A stretch of DNA of 38,084 nucleotides from Deltaproteobacteria bacterium (GTDB taxonomy: Bacteria; Desulfobacterota; Binatia; UBA9968): contig VBKE01000033.1 in assembly GCA_005879605.1 (NCBI GenBank), positions 1 to 38,084 on the forward strand. The letters are read 5' to 3'. The position numbers and the translations under genes were made by a program. The notes below the pieces were generated by a model. That model was not told the DNA's origin and did no database searches. It worked only from the letters and a program-made list of their open reading frames with translations. Of the stretch, positions 8,229 through 17,836 are shown piece by piece (position 1 is the stretch's first letter; the number at the start of each line of letters is the position of its first letter).

Positions 8229-9956
8229 GAACTCGAGGCACATCCACTTCGCGCTCATACTGGAGCTGATAGAGACGATGATAGATTCCCTTTTTCTCCA
8301 TGAGTTCGGCATGGGAACCCGTCTCGCGCACCTTCCCGTGATGCAACACGATGATGCGGTCAGCGTTACGGATGGTTGAGAGACGATGCGCAATCAGTAG
8401 ACATGTTCGGTTGCGCATGATTTTTTCCATGGCATCTCGGATGAGCAGCTCCGTGTCGGTGTCAACGCTCGAGGTCGCCTCGTCCATGACGAGGATTTCC
8501 GGCTCAAACACCAAGACTCGCGCGAGAGACAAGAGCTGTCGTTGACCGCCGGAAAAATTACTGCCCCGTTCCTTCACTCGCGCGTAAAACCGTTCGGGCA
8601 GGCGTTGAATGAATCGCTCCGCATTAGCAATTTGAGCCGCCTTCTGGATTCTTTCCATCGGAATCGAGGAATCGCCGAGGGCGAGATTGGCGCAGACATC
8701 CCCCGAAAAGAGAAAAACATCCTGCAAGACGACCCCGATATGGCGCCGCAACGCCCGAAGGTCCCACTCCCGCACCTCGACGCCGCTGACTTTGATGGAG
8801 CCTTGCTGGATATCGTAGAAACGGTTCAGCAGCTTGATCGTCGTGGTTTTGCCTGAGCCGGTGGCTCCCCCGCCCGGTACTGAAACCAAACGTTATCGAA
8901 AACCACTTCTCCCCGGAAGGGTTTTGGCGTCACCGCACGCTTGGGGCTTTCAATCAGGATCGGCGTATCGAGAAGCTGAAAAATTCTTTCTGCCGAAGAC
9001 ATCGCGGACTGCATGACGGTGTATTTCTGGCTAAAGTCACGCAATGGGACAAAGAAACGGTGGAGATACTCGTTGAACGCGACCAAGGTGCCGATGCCGA
9101 TGATACCGTGCAGCACTTCACCGCCGCCCCACCAGAGGAGCAGCGCGACGCTCACCGAGCCCGCCGCTTCGACCATCGAGTACAGACCCGCTTCATAGAG
9201 ATTTGACAGATGATAGGCGTCCCGATGGGAGGCGTTGAGTTCGTCGAACTCCCGATAGGTTTTCGCCTCGCGGGCAAAGAGCTGGATAATGGCCATGCCC
9301 GAAATGGCTTCGCCGAGATAAGCATTGATGCGCGCGATCCGCTCGCGGATCTGCCGGTAGGTCTGCCGAGCTTTGACGCGAAAGTAGTTAATGGCAATCG
9401 CCATAGGCGGGATCAAGGCCAATGACACCAGCGCCAACCCGACATTGAGATAGAACATGATGCCGACAATCCAAATGACCATGACGAAATCCGAGACTAG
9501 CGTCATAACGCCGGAGGAGAACATCTCCTGGAGGACATCGACATCCGTCGTCATGCGGGTTACTAGGCGGCCCACTGGGTTACGGTCGAAATAACTCATC
9601 GGCAGCTTCTGCACATGAGCGAAAATCGCCACCCGCAGATCGGCCAGGCATCGCTGCGCCACCAGCATGGTCAGGTAATACTGAAAAAATACCGTGAGGG
9701 TCTCACCCACCAGGGCTCCGAAGAAAAGTAACCCCACGTTCCGTAATCCCCCCAGGTCTCGCCCACCGATATACTGATCGATACCCACCTTCATGAGATA
9801 AGGTTGAGCCAGACCGAAAGCCTGCTGGAGGGGAAGCAGCAGCATGCCGAGCCAGAACAGCCGTTTGTAGGGAGCCATGAATTGCCATAGCCGCTTGATC
9901 AGCCGCAGATCGTAGGCTTTGCCGAGGAGTTCTTCTTGCTGCAACGGTTCGGCCAT
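8221..9956 (-). pseudogene. ABC exporter subunit (consensus-site half), broken by an internal deletion and frameshift
   Basis: This is an MsbA/BmrD-like exporter subunit in two frames. The first part (9956 to about 8880) has the six-helix transmembrane domain and the start of the ATPase domain, GEVVFDNVWFQYR. The second part (about 8862 to 8221) starts at Walker A GATGSGKTTT and carries the signature FSGGQRQLLSLAR, Walker B ILVMDEATSSVDT with the catalytic Glu, and the H-loop HRLSTIRNAD. Between them the expected 20 or so residues (the strand before Walker A) are absent and the frame changes. It lies directly after its partner gene with no spacer. As written it cannot make a working subunit. 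The loss may be real or an assembly error, since the flanks are otherwise undecayed. Confidence 0.85.
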
Positions 9957-11696
9957 CTAAATCTGCTCCAATTCTTCGGTCAGCCGCTGCTGCAGGTAGA
10001 GTTCGGCGTAAACACCGCCGCGATGAACCAGCTCCTCGTGGTTGCCCCGCTCGATAACCCGTCCTTCGTCAAGGACCAAAATCTCGTCCGCTCCCTTCAC
10101 CGCCGAGATCCGGTGCGAGATGATGAGACAGGTCTTTTCTTCGAGAATGGACCTGAGTCCCTGCAGAATCTCCGCTTCCGTCTGGGCATCGACGCTGGAG
10201 AGACAGTCATCGAGGATGAGAACCGGCGGATCCATCAGCAGCGCGCGCGCCAGGGTGGCCCGCTGCTTCTGACCTCCGGAAAGCGTGACGCCACGCTCGC
10301 CGACGATGGTATCCAGTCCCTGGGGAAAGATCTCCAAATCGCGATCAAGTTTGGCGATCCTCACCGCGCGACGCACTTCTTCGTCCGAGAGATCGTCCCG
10401 GCCAAAGGCGAGATTGCGCCGCAATGACGTCGAAAAGAGAAACGGGTCTTGGGGAACGTAGCCCAAATGCTTGCGCAGATCGGTCAAGGAGAGCTTACGA
10501 ATGTCCTGTCCGTCCATGAGAATCTCGCCCGATGAGACGTCGAACAAGCGCGGCACCAATTGCGCCACCGTGCTCTTTCCCGAACCAATGCGGCCCACCA
10601 GTCCGACCGTCCGTCCGACGGGCAGCGAGAAACTGATGTCTTCCAGGTTGGCATGGCCGTTTGTCTGCCCGCTGTAGGCGAAGGACACATCGCGGAATTC
10701 GATACCCTCTCGCAGAACCGGAACCACGACGGGACTCGGAGGATCGGCTATTTCCGGTTTACTTTCCAGGATCTCGTCGAGACGCTTGACGGCGGCACGG
10801 CCTCGCTCGAGCAGTGAAAGCATCCAGCCGAAGGCGGCGGTCGGCCAGGCTAGGACATTGAGATAGGCAATGAACGCCACGATATCGGCGACCAGCAGGT
10901 CGCCATGAACCACCCGGATGCCGCCGTACCAGATAACGATCAGAACAGTCAGGCCATTCATCCCTTGCATGACCGGCGAGACGATGCCACGCATTTTCGC
11001 CAGTTCTATGCTTCTTGCTTGGAATTCCTTGTTCAGCTTTGTGAATTCGCGGACTTGGGGCTCTTCCTGCGTAAAGGCCTTGACCACATGCATCCCGCTG
11101 AGGTTTTCCTGCACGTGGCTGCTGAGAACGGACATCTGCCGCTGAACTTCGAGTGAGCTCCGCATAATGCCACCGCGGAACTTCCAAGCGGCGAATATTA
11201 GCACGGACAAAGGGACCACGGCCGCCAGTGTCATCCGCACGTCCATCGAAAGCATCAACGCAAGGGCATAAACGTAATAGACCGGCGCGTTGAATACATT
11301 GAGGATGCCGGGGCCGAGCATGACGCGCACGGCGGAAATGTCGTTGATCACGCGTGACATCAGGTCGCCGGTTCGTTGGGAATGATAAAATGACCGGGGG
11401 AGCTTCTGCAGATGGGCAAAGACGTCGTTGCGCAAATCGTACTCAACGTTACGGCCCGCGTTGAAGATCAGAGCGCGAGAATAGGTGCGCACAATGCCCT
11501 GAACCACCGCCGCCACGCCGATGAAAACACAGTAATGGGTAATGTCGCCCAGGGACCCACCGTGCTCGATGATCCGCACGGCTTCCCGTATCCACCATGG
11601 GATCCACATGACCAACGTCGCCGTGCCGAGTAAAAAGAGCCCGCCGACCAGATAGCGTCGCCAGTAGCGCAAAGCATAATGCTTCAAACGACCCAT
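9957..11696 (-). CDS. Heterodimeric ABC exporter, subunit with degenerate ATP site
   Basis: A complete 579-residue half-transporter: six-helix transmembrane domain (about 15-300) and ATPase domain (330-575). Motifs are Walker A GRIGSGKST (368-376), signature LSGGQKQR (472-479), Walker B LILDDCLSSVD with Asp497 in place of the catalytic Glu, and the H-loop His528. A DDC-x-SSVD Walker B is what is known from the degenerate half of heterodimeric exporters such as TM287/288 and BmrCD. The next gene on the strand codes the half with the Glu. Stop and next start touch (TAG then ATG), so they are translated together. Substrate (drug or lipid) is unknown. Only a short leader without Shine-Dalgarno precedes the ATG. 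Confidence 0.9.
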   Translation of the reverse strand: MGRLKHYALRYWRRYLVGGLFLLGTATLVMWIPWWIREAVRIIEHGGSLGDITHYCVFIGVAAVVQGIVRTYSRALIFNAGRNVEYDLRNDVFAHLQKLPRSFYHSQRTGDLMSRVINDISAVRVMLGPGILNVFNAPVYYVYALALMLSMDVRMTLAAVVPLSVLIFAAWKFRGGIMRSSLEVQRQMSVLSSHVQENLSGMHVVKAFTQEEPQVREFTKLNKEFQARSIELAKMRGIVSPVMQGMNGLTVLIVIWYGGIRVVHGDLLVADIVAFIAYLNVLAWPTAAFGWMLSLLERGRAAVKRLDEILESKPEIADPPSPVVVPVLREGIEFRDVSFAYSGQTNGHANLEDISFSLPVGRTVGLVGRIGSGKSTVAQLVPRLFDVSSGEILMDGQDIRKLSLTDLRKHLGYVPQDPFLFSTSLRRNLAFGRDDLSDEEVRRAVRIAKLDRDLEIFPQGLDTIVGERGVTLSGGQKQRATLARALLMDPPVLILDDCLSSVDAQTEAEILQGLRSILEEKTCLIISHRISAVKGADEILVLDEGRVIERGNHEELVHRGGVYAELYLQQRLTEELEQI

Positions 11697-11706
11697 AATC
11701 CTATCA

Positions 11707-11735
11707 AAAATACTCTAGGGGCTGCCCATTCGCAA
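11707..11735 (-). promoter_or_regulatory. Predicted promoter of the exporter-aminopeptidase operon
   Basis: On the minus strand TTGCGA (11735-11730), a 17-base spacer and TATTTT (11712-11707) are a fair promoter. Transcription would begin near 11700, only a few bases before the ATG at 11696. Confidence 0.4.
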
Positions 11736-11777
11736 GGAAAGCTCGGTGGGCCAGAGCATCGGATCGAACGCTCGGGC

Positions 11778-11806
11778 TTGACAACCCGACGACGGTCCCT
11801 AATAAA
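11778..11806 (+). promoter_or_regulatory. Predicted promoter of typA
   Basis: A perfect TTGACA (11778-11783), a 17-base spacer and AATAAA (11801-11806, four of six matches). The predicted start lies at about 11813, next to the ATG at 11815, so the message may be leaderless. A weak AAGAG is the only Shine-Dalgarno-like string. Confidence 0.55.
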
Positions 11807-11814
11807 AGAGTGTC

Positions 11815-13609
11815 ATGGTTCAAACTACGACAACGCGTCGCGACGACATTCGTAACATCGCGATCATCGCCCACGTAGACCACGGCAAGACCACCTTGGT
11901 CGACGGCTTGCTGCACCAGAGCGGCATTTTCCGCGCCAACGAGAGGGTGGCCGAGCGCGTGATGGATTCGCTCGATCTCGAACGAGAGCGGGGCATCACG
12001 ATACTCGCCAAGAACACCACCGTTCACTATGGCAACGTCAAGATCAACATCGTCGATACGCCCGGTCACGCCGATTTCGGCGGAGAGGTGGAGCGCACGC
12101 TCGCCATGGTCGACGGCGTCATGCTTCTGGTGGACGCTTCGGAAGGTCCGCTGCCGCAGACGCGCTTTGTCCTGAAGAAGGCGCTCGAAGCTCGCCTGCC
12201 GGCCGTAGTCTGTATCAACAAAATCGACCGCGCGGACGCCCGCCCGGCGGAAGTGCTGGACAAAATCTATGACCTGTTCATCGACCTCGATGCAGGCGAC
12301 GCGCAACTGGATTTTCCAGTGCTCTACACCAATGCGCGCGCAGGCACAGCCACCGCCCAGCTTGCGGGTGGCGCTACCAGGACCGGCGGGCGATATACAA
12401 GGGCCGACCCAGTTTCAAGCCAACAACCTCGATTACAATGATTATGTCGGTCGTCTTGCAGTGGGCCGGATAAAGAACGGAACATTAGCCGTCGGCAACT
12501 ACACGCTGTGTCGCATGGACGGAACCCAGCAGCCGGTCAAAGTGACCCAGGTCTATGGGTGGGAAGGCTTAAAGCGAATCGAACTGCCGATCGCCGAAGC
12601 CGGCGACATCGTCGCCCTCGCTGGGATTGAAGACATTGGCATCGGAGATACGATCGCCGATCGGGAAAATCCTAGGCCTCTACCGGCGTTGCGCATCGAC
12701 GAGCCCACCATTGCCATGGTCTTCAGCGCCAACAACTCCCCCTGGTCCGGGCGTGAAGGTGAATTCGTTACCTCGCGCAAGTTGCGCGAGCGGCTGCAAT
12801 ACGAGCAGCGGAAGAACGTGAGCCTCAGAGTAGCCGATACGGATCAGCCCGATGCTTTTCAAGTTACCGGCCGAGGTGAATTCCAGTTGGCGATTGTGAT
12901 CGAGACCATGCGCCGCGAAGGCTACGAGCTGCAGGTTTCCAAACCAACCGTCGTCACCCGCGAGATCAATGGCACCCTCCACGAACCAGTTGAGCTGCTG
13001 GTCATCGATGTTCCCGAAGACTTTATCGGCGTCGTCTCGCAGCTCTTAGCGATGCGCAAGGGCAAAATGACGAAGATGGTCCATGCCGGCTCGAGTCGCG
13101 TCCGGCTGGAATTTTCCGTTCCCTCGCGCGGCTTGATCGGTTTTCGCTCGCGTTTTCTGACGGACACTCGCGGAACCGGGATCATGAACGCCTTGTTCGA
13201 CGGTTGGGCGCCGTGGCACGGCACGATCCAAGGCCGCAGCAACGGCGCTATGGTCGCGGACCGGGAAGGAACGGCGACGCCCTACGCCATTTTTCATCTC
13301 CAGGAGCGCGGGATTATTTTCATCTCCCCAGGCGACCGCGTCTATGAAGGTATGGTCGTCGGTGAGTACTCGCGCGACGTCGACTTAAACGTTAATATCT
13401 CCCGCGAGAAGAAGCTCACGAACATTCGCGCCGCCGGCCGCGACGAGAATATCATCATCACGCCGCACCGCGAGATGGGGCTGGAAGACGGCATCGAGTG
13501 GGTCGGCGACGACGAACTGGTGGAAGTGACGCCGGAATCAGTTCGTCTACGCAAGAAAGTTCTCAAACAGTCGGACCGGCCCCGCCGCCGGCAGGAGGAC
13601 GGCGACTGA
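11815..13609 (+). pseudogene. typA: Ribosome-associated GTPase TypA/BipA, broken by an internal deletion and frameshift
   Basis: TypA is a translation-factor GTPase involved in ribosome assembly and stress adaptation. The first frame gives the GTPase domain: AHVDHGKTT (19-27), RGITI switch region, DTPGH (81-85) and NKID (135-138), as far as about residue 183 near 12361-12370. The second frame resumes with [18 protein letters not shown] (from about 12371) and continues through domains II and III and the C-terminal domain, including SRGLIGFRSRFLTDTRGTGI, to 13609. The family has roughly 17 more residues between the two parts (the stretch ending in the HIPAP-type motif), so a short segment is lost together with the frame. 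The two parts plus the gap add up to the usual length near 610. Everything outside the junction is well conserved, so an assembly error is a serious alternative. Confidence 0.88.
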
Positions 13610-13790
13610 TACCGAGCCGACGGTCGTGGTCTCGAATCCCGTGTTTACTTCTTTGCAGATTTGCTAGCGCCGCAAGTTTCGCTCTTGACGAACACGGCAT
13701 AAAGGTTCCCGAGGGGATTCTGACCTCGACTGCCCAACGTGTCTGAGCACAAGCGATTTTGAGAACATAGGCCGACTCCGTCCAAGTTTT

Positions 13791-14153
13791 TTAATCCGAA
13801 TGCAGCGCCAGCCTGTTCCCCTCGCTGTCCAGAATGATGGCACGGGAACCATAAGGGCCAATGGGGTGTTTGGGTTTGAGCACGCTGCCGCCGTTTGGCA
13901 TCACGGCCGCGATCGCATCATCCAACCGCCCATTGGCGTTTAGATAAACCAGCAAACCCTTGTCAGACGGTTTGTCCTCACTGCCGGTGAATAAACAGCC
14001 GCCGACTTCTCCGTCGTTATGCGGCAAGATGCCGATCGTCATCCCGGGGAATTCCTGCTTCTTGACCTCGACCCCTAAGACTGCCGAATAAAACTTGATC
14101 GCCCGGTCTAAATCCAAAACCGGGATATCACACCATACGATTTGATTGGCCAT
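13791..14153 (-). CDS. VOC (glyoxalase/bleomycin-resistance fold) family protein
   Basis: A 120-residue single-domain protein of the vicinal oxygen chelate superfamily. MANQIVWCDIPVLDLDRAIK opens the first beta-alpha-beta module, FYSAVLGVEV follows, and the second module ends PIGPYGSRAIILDSEGNRLAL with the conserved acidic metal-ligand position in DSEGN. Two such modules form one metal site in dimers. The reaction cannot be deduced; this subgroup is usually annotated only as a glyoxalase-like protein. GGGGAT precedes the ATG as a weak Shine-Dalgarno. It stands alone between typA (converging) and a damaged microgene upstream. Confidence 0.82.
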   Translation of the reverse strand: MANQIVWCDIPVLDLDRAIKFYSAVLGVEVKKQEFPGMTIGILPHNDGEVGGCLFTGSEDKPSDKGLLVYLNANGRLDDAIAAVMPNGGSVLKPKHPIGPYGSRAIILDSEGNRLALHSD

Positions 14154-14223
14154 TCTTATCCCCTTTCGCGGAGAGAGTCTGAATTCGTGGCACTACGTTA
14201 GGAGCGAGCCTCGCAATTATTTT

Positions 14224-14329
14224 CTACACCGCGCACCAGCCTCTCGCAATCTCCGTACAGGCTTCGACGGCTTTCTTGTCTTCACGCTCATTGGCCGGCG
14301 GACGAGCCAAGTCCGTGGTCGGTGTCCAT
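14224..14329 (-). pseudogene. Unidentified microgene with good promoter and ribosome site, apparently frameshifted
   Basis: A minus-strand ATG at 14329 has a full Shine-Dalgarno AAGGAGG (14341-14335) five bases upstream and a promoter before that. The frame closes after only 13 codons (14288). The neighbouring frame stays open to a TAG at 14224 and reads like protein: ARPPANEREDKK followed by AVEACTEIARGWCAV. One base lost or two gained would join the two into a protein of about 34-35 residues. I do not recognise the product. The rest of the 288-bp gap between the VOC and glutaredoxin genes (14154-14441) shows nothing else. Confidence 0.35.
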
Positions 14330-14361
14330 CGCGACCTCCTTGCCGTTAAAAAGTTTCGAGG

Positions 14362-14389
14362 ATTCTCTTGCGATTAGAAAAATTGTCAA
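14362..14389 (-). promoter_or_regulatory. Predicted promoter of the microgene
   Basis: On the minus strand TTGACA (14389-14384), a 16-base spacer and GAGAAT (14367-14362, four of six). The leader of about 25 bases holds the AAGGAGG ribosome site. It lies downstream of the glutaredoxin gene and so starts a new transcript. Confidence 0.45.
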
Positions 14390-14441
14390 GTTCCGATTCT
14401 TCGACAGAGAAGAGGAGGGGGGCAGCGAATCTGCAGATGGC

Positions 14442-14696
14442 TCAAGGAACCGAGTCTTCTCTCTCCAATCTTTTCGCCAATTCCCTGGCTGTCACTCGGT
14501 ACTTAAATGCCTTGCGACCGTTGATAAACAAAACCGGGACTTCGTTGCCGAATTCTTTTTGTATTTCATCCGACGTGTCGACGTCGATCTCTTGGATCGG
14601 TAAAGGACGATCCGTGGCGACCTGACGGATCACCTCTTTCATTGCTTCACAGAGACAGCACTCTTTTCTCGTATAGAGAAGCAACTGGATCGTCAT
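14442..14696 (-). CDS. Glutaredoxin-family thiol protein
   Basis: An 84-residue thioredoxin-fold protein of the short glutaredoxin-like group (DUF836 type). The redox motif is Cys13-Cys-Leu-Cys16 in TRKECCLCEAM, right after the first beta strand, and the cis-Pro is Pro54 in NEVPVLFING. It probably reduces disulfides or thiolated proteins in the cytoplasm, with partners unknown. The ATG overlaps the stop of the AsmA-like gene in an ATGA arrangement, so its translation is coupled to that gene. Confidence 0.85.
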   Translation of the reverse strand: MTIQLLLYTRKECCLCEAMKEVIRQVATDRPLPIQEIDVDTSDEIQKEFGNEVPVLFINGRKAFKYRVTARELAKRLEREDSVP

Positions 14697-17600
14697 TTGC
14701 TCGAGGCGGGCGGTTTTTCTTTTGCCGACTGTTTGGGCGCTTCCTCGGTCGCCTGATCTTTTTTTTCAGTGTCGCCGAGGCCAATCATGTTCTTTAGAAT
14801 CCCCAAGACACTCAAAAATACCTCCGATAACGTGCTCAGAGGCGCCGGGGTAATCGTCGGATCGTCAATGGAGCCGGTAATGTTAAAACTCGCCACCAGC
14901 AGAGAATTCTTAATGGCCGCGATGCCTCGCCCGATCAAGGGGATGTAGTTGATGGCAGTGTCGATACCTGCGAACGGACGCACGGCGACGAGGAAATCGA
15001 TCTCGCTTTTAGGCACGTCGATTTTACCAGCACCGCTCATACGGAGATCGTCGCTGTCAACCAGCAGATTTTCGGTGTAGTAAACACCGTTGGTGACTTT
15101 GAAATCCCCGGTGATGTTGCGGAAGCGAATACCCTGTTTGGTGAGGTCCGGAAGTTTAAACGTAAACCAGCGCGATAGATCGAGCAGATTCAGGATTTGA
15201 ATCAAGACCCGCAGTCGGCGGATGGTCCCATCTTCGATTCTAAGGTTAAACGACCCGTTCAGATTTTTCTTGCGCTCGGCACCGTCTTTACCGATGGACT
15301 CTAGGTTGCCCGTGAGGTTCACTCTTCCGGTCATTTCCGCGTTTGTGATATCAAACCATTTAAAAAATGTCGGCACCGGAACGCCTTGAATCCTTGGCGT
15401 CACGTCAAATCTTACCGCGTCCGGTTTATCCGCAATCGTTCCGCTTCCCTGGATTGAGCCTCCCGCGGATCGCAGGAACAAGTTCCTGAGCCGCCACACC
15501 CGATGGTCGATCACCACGTCAGACTTCAAATCGGACAACTCAAGTTCTTTCACGCGGCCCTTGGCGAGCCCCATCCTGCCTTCGGCTTGCAGATTGGCGT
15601 AGAAGTCGCTGGATTCTGGTTCGATCTGCGACAACAAATAACTCACGTCTAAATTCGGTGAGGCGAAATCAAAGAGCAATTGCGGCTTCTGCGAATAGCG
15701 CCAGCGGCCGCTGAAATTGGCGGGAAAGCCGACCAGCAAGCCTCTGATATTCTGAAAATCGATTCCCGTCTCGTCGATTTTGACCCTGCCATTGAGCTCT
15801 TTGAGAGGTTGCAATAATGGTAGAGTCTCGAGTTGAACGTCGGCAAGATCCAAGGTGCCTGTGAGCTTCCTGCCCTCTCTTGTACCGAAAGAACCCTGGT
15901 AACGAATAAAGCCGCGTACCAACCCCGGGTCCTGTAACGACCCGGTCGATAAAAGCAGCCGAGTGATCACTCCTGCTTTGACCGCTGTAGAGTCGACAAC
16001 CAGGTCGAAGGTGCCGTTATCCCGGGCGTAGTCCTTGAGATCCAGCTGAATCTGGATGGGCGAGCCGGAAAGCAACGCGCGAACTTTTTCGGCCTTGACG
16101 TCCGTAGGCGTGAGAGCGAGATCGCCTCTGATCTCCGAGAGCGAAAAATTATCTATCCGAAGGCGCGGGCCATCGAGCATGATTTTCCCTTCGACCAGTG
16201 GCAACGATCCGGCCGTTCGGTTCACCGCCACGTCAAATTTTCCCCTACCCGCTATCTCTTGGATGGAAGAGACAACCCTTGGGGTTTGCGCCGGCAAAAA
16301 TCCTTGCATCAATTGCTCGCGCAGCTCTGCCAGATCCACCTCTCCTCGCGCGGCAAATTGGAGCGCTCCCTGGCCTGCTGCGAAGAACCGATAACTGCCG
16401 TCGATATTCGTCAACTGGCTCTGCCCGTAGTCACCGCTGACGCCCGTGAAGGAGATCAAGCCCCGATCCAAGGCAATGCGTCCTTGAATCCCGCGCAGCG
16501 GCAGGTAGCCGCCGGAAAAATTCGCTCCGACATCATGCAGCTCGGCGTCAAACCAAACGTGCTCGTCAAGACCCGTCTTGGTCATTTGGCTGAGCTGCGA
16601 AAGTCTGCCGTTAACTCCGGCTTTATTCAGTCGCAAATCACCCTGCTGCAAGGCCGCCAGGACATGTTCGAGCTGCGGCGAATCGATCCATTTTCTGGGC
16701 AGATATTTCTTAACGACCGCAACGGGAAGAGAAGGCGTAACCCAATTCAACTGTACATGAGGGTCCCTGTGGTCCGCCCCCGATAATGCGCCCTTTAGCT
16801 CCAGCTTCAGCTCCTTCGAGCGAAAATACAGCCGCGAGAGATCCCACCGCTGGGGTTGCCAGTTCACTTCCAGTTCCAAGCGCCCATCCCCGGGCGTTAG
16901 CGGCATGGAAAAAATTTCCGGGGCATCAGCCGCGAGACTTCGGAACGCGAGTTCACCCTTGAGGTGGAGCCGTTCTTTCATGCTTCCTTCTACGTGCAAT
17001 TGTGAATTCAATGTCCCGCTGATGGATTTTACCGGCAAACGGCGGCCGGCATAGGCCTGAATCATCGGCCCTGGAACATCTACAATCCAGGTTTCCGCAT
17101 TCCACCAAGCGTTGGTAAGTTCTAGCTGCTCCCCGGGAAAAACCAAGGTCCCTTTAGCCCGCACCTGCGTTTGTTGACCGTCCCTTTGCACACCCGTTCG
17201 CAGGTCGAATTGAAGCGCTGGCCCGTGCGGCTGGTTGGTTTTGGGTCGGACCAGTTTTTGGAAAAACTCTCGCAGCGCGACTCCACTGATGCGTTGCACT
17301 TCCAGATCAACGTTCCGGAGTCGTGTCGTCGCCGGCCTTTCTCCGGTGAAATGGTCGTAAAAATCGACCTCGCCACCCCTGATGTTGATCGCGCGCAAAT
17401 CGAGAGCGAATTGAGAATCGTTCTTTTTTAGAAAGGGCAGGTTGAGAAGTCGGTCGAGTAGAACAATCTTACCGTCCTTATCCCGTACCATTTGGGCGGT
17501 GGGCTTTTGGAGACCGATCTCATAGAAAATAAGTTTGCGTTCCAAAAGAGGTAAGAGCGCAACCCGAGCGGTAATGCGCTCGGCCGTGATCGCTCGTTCA

Positions 17601-17836
17601 GTTCCGCCCGGCTCCGATAGAGCGACATCGCGAAACCCGACGGCTAAGATCTGTCCCAACTCCAAGTCGGCCTCGCCGAGTTGGACCTTCAACTCGGTCT
17701 GCTTTTCGATTTCGCTGATCAAGAAACGGCGGAATTCGCCCTCTCGAATTAAATGGTAAAAGGCTAAAGAAGCGACGGCGACAAACAGGATCAAGACAAA
17801 TACTAAAAAACCGACGAACTTGAGGGCTTTTCTCAT
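14693..17836 (-). CDS. Large AsmA-like envelope protein (YhdP/AsmA family)
   Basis: A 1047-residue protein anchored by one N-terminal transmembrane segment (about 7-29) with the rest in the periplasm. The body is a long run of beta-rich segments typical of AsmA/DUF748/DUF3971 proteins. The C-terminal part (about 860-1010) matches the AsmA_2 domain, with FRNITGDFKVTNGVYYTENL and then DIPKS-type and ITGSIDDPTITPAP motifs. The last 35 residues are charged and low in complexity (KEKPPASSK end). Known relatives (AsmA, YhdP, TamB) form bridge-like grooves that move phospholipid between inner and outer membranes, so a role in outer-membrane upkeep is inferred. The glutaredoxin gene is coupled downstream. 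There is no Shine-Dalgarno before the ATG. Confidence 0.82.
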   Translation of the reverse strand: MRKALKFVGFLVFVLILFVAVASLAFYHLIREGEFRRFLISEIEKQTELKVQLGEADLELGQILAVGFRDVALSEPGGTERAITAERITARVALLPLLERKLIFYEIGLQKPTAQMVRDKDGKIVLLDRLLNLPFLKKNDSQFALDLRAINIRGGEVDFYDHFTGERPATTRLRNVDLEVQRISGVALREFFQKLVRPKTNQPHGPALQFDLRTGVQRDGQQTQVRAKGTLVFPGEQLELTNAWWNAETWIVDVPGPMIQAYAGRRLPVKSISGTLNSQLHVEGSMKERLHLKGELAFRSLAADAPEIFSMPLTPGDGRLELEVNWQPQRWDLSRLYFRSKELKLELKGALSGADHRDPHVQLNWVTPSLPVAVVKKYLPRKWIDSPQLEHVLAALQQGDLRLNKAGVNGRLSQLSQMTKTGLDEHVWFDAELHDVGANFSGGYLPLRGIQGRIALDRGLISFTGVSGDYGQSQLTNIDGSYRFFAAGQGALQFAARGEVDLAELREQLMQGFLPAQTPRVVSSIQEIAGRGKFDVAVNRTAGSLPLVEGKIMLDGPRLRIDNFSLSEIRGDLALTPTDVKAEKVRALLSGSPIQIQLDLKDYARDNGTFDLVVDSTAVKAGVITRLLLSTGSLQDPGLVRGFIRYQGSFGTREGRKLTGTLDLADVQLETLPLLQPLKELNGRVKIDETGIDFQNIRGLLVGFPANFSGRWRYSQKPQLLFDFASPNLDVSYLLSQIEPESSDFYANLQAEGRMGLAKGRVKELELSDLKSDVVIDHRVWRLRNLFLRSAGGSIQGSGTIADKPDAVRFDVTPRIQGVPVPTFFKWFDITNAEMTGRVNLTGNLESIGKDGAERKKNLNGSFNLRIEDGTIRRLRVLIQILNLLDLSRWFTFKLPDLTKQGIRFRNITGDFKVTNGVYYTENLLVDSDDLRMSGAGKIDVPKSEIDFLVAVRPFAGIDTAINYIPLIGRGIAAIKNSLLVASFNITGSIDDPTITPAPLSTLSEVFLSVLGILKNMIGLGDTEKKDQATEEAPKQSAKEKPPASSK

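Noticed and set aside
8229..8393. A 55-codon N-terminal extension of the aminopeptidase
   Set aside because: It lies wholly within the exporter gene, and the downstream ATG at 8228 is followed by a proper lipoprotein signal.
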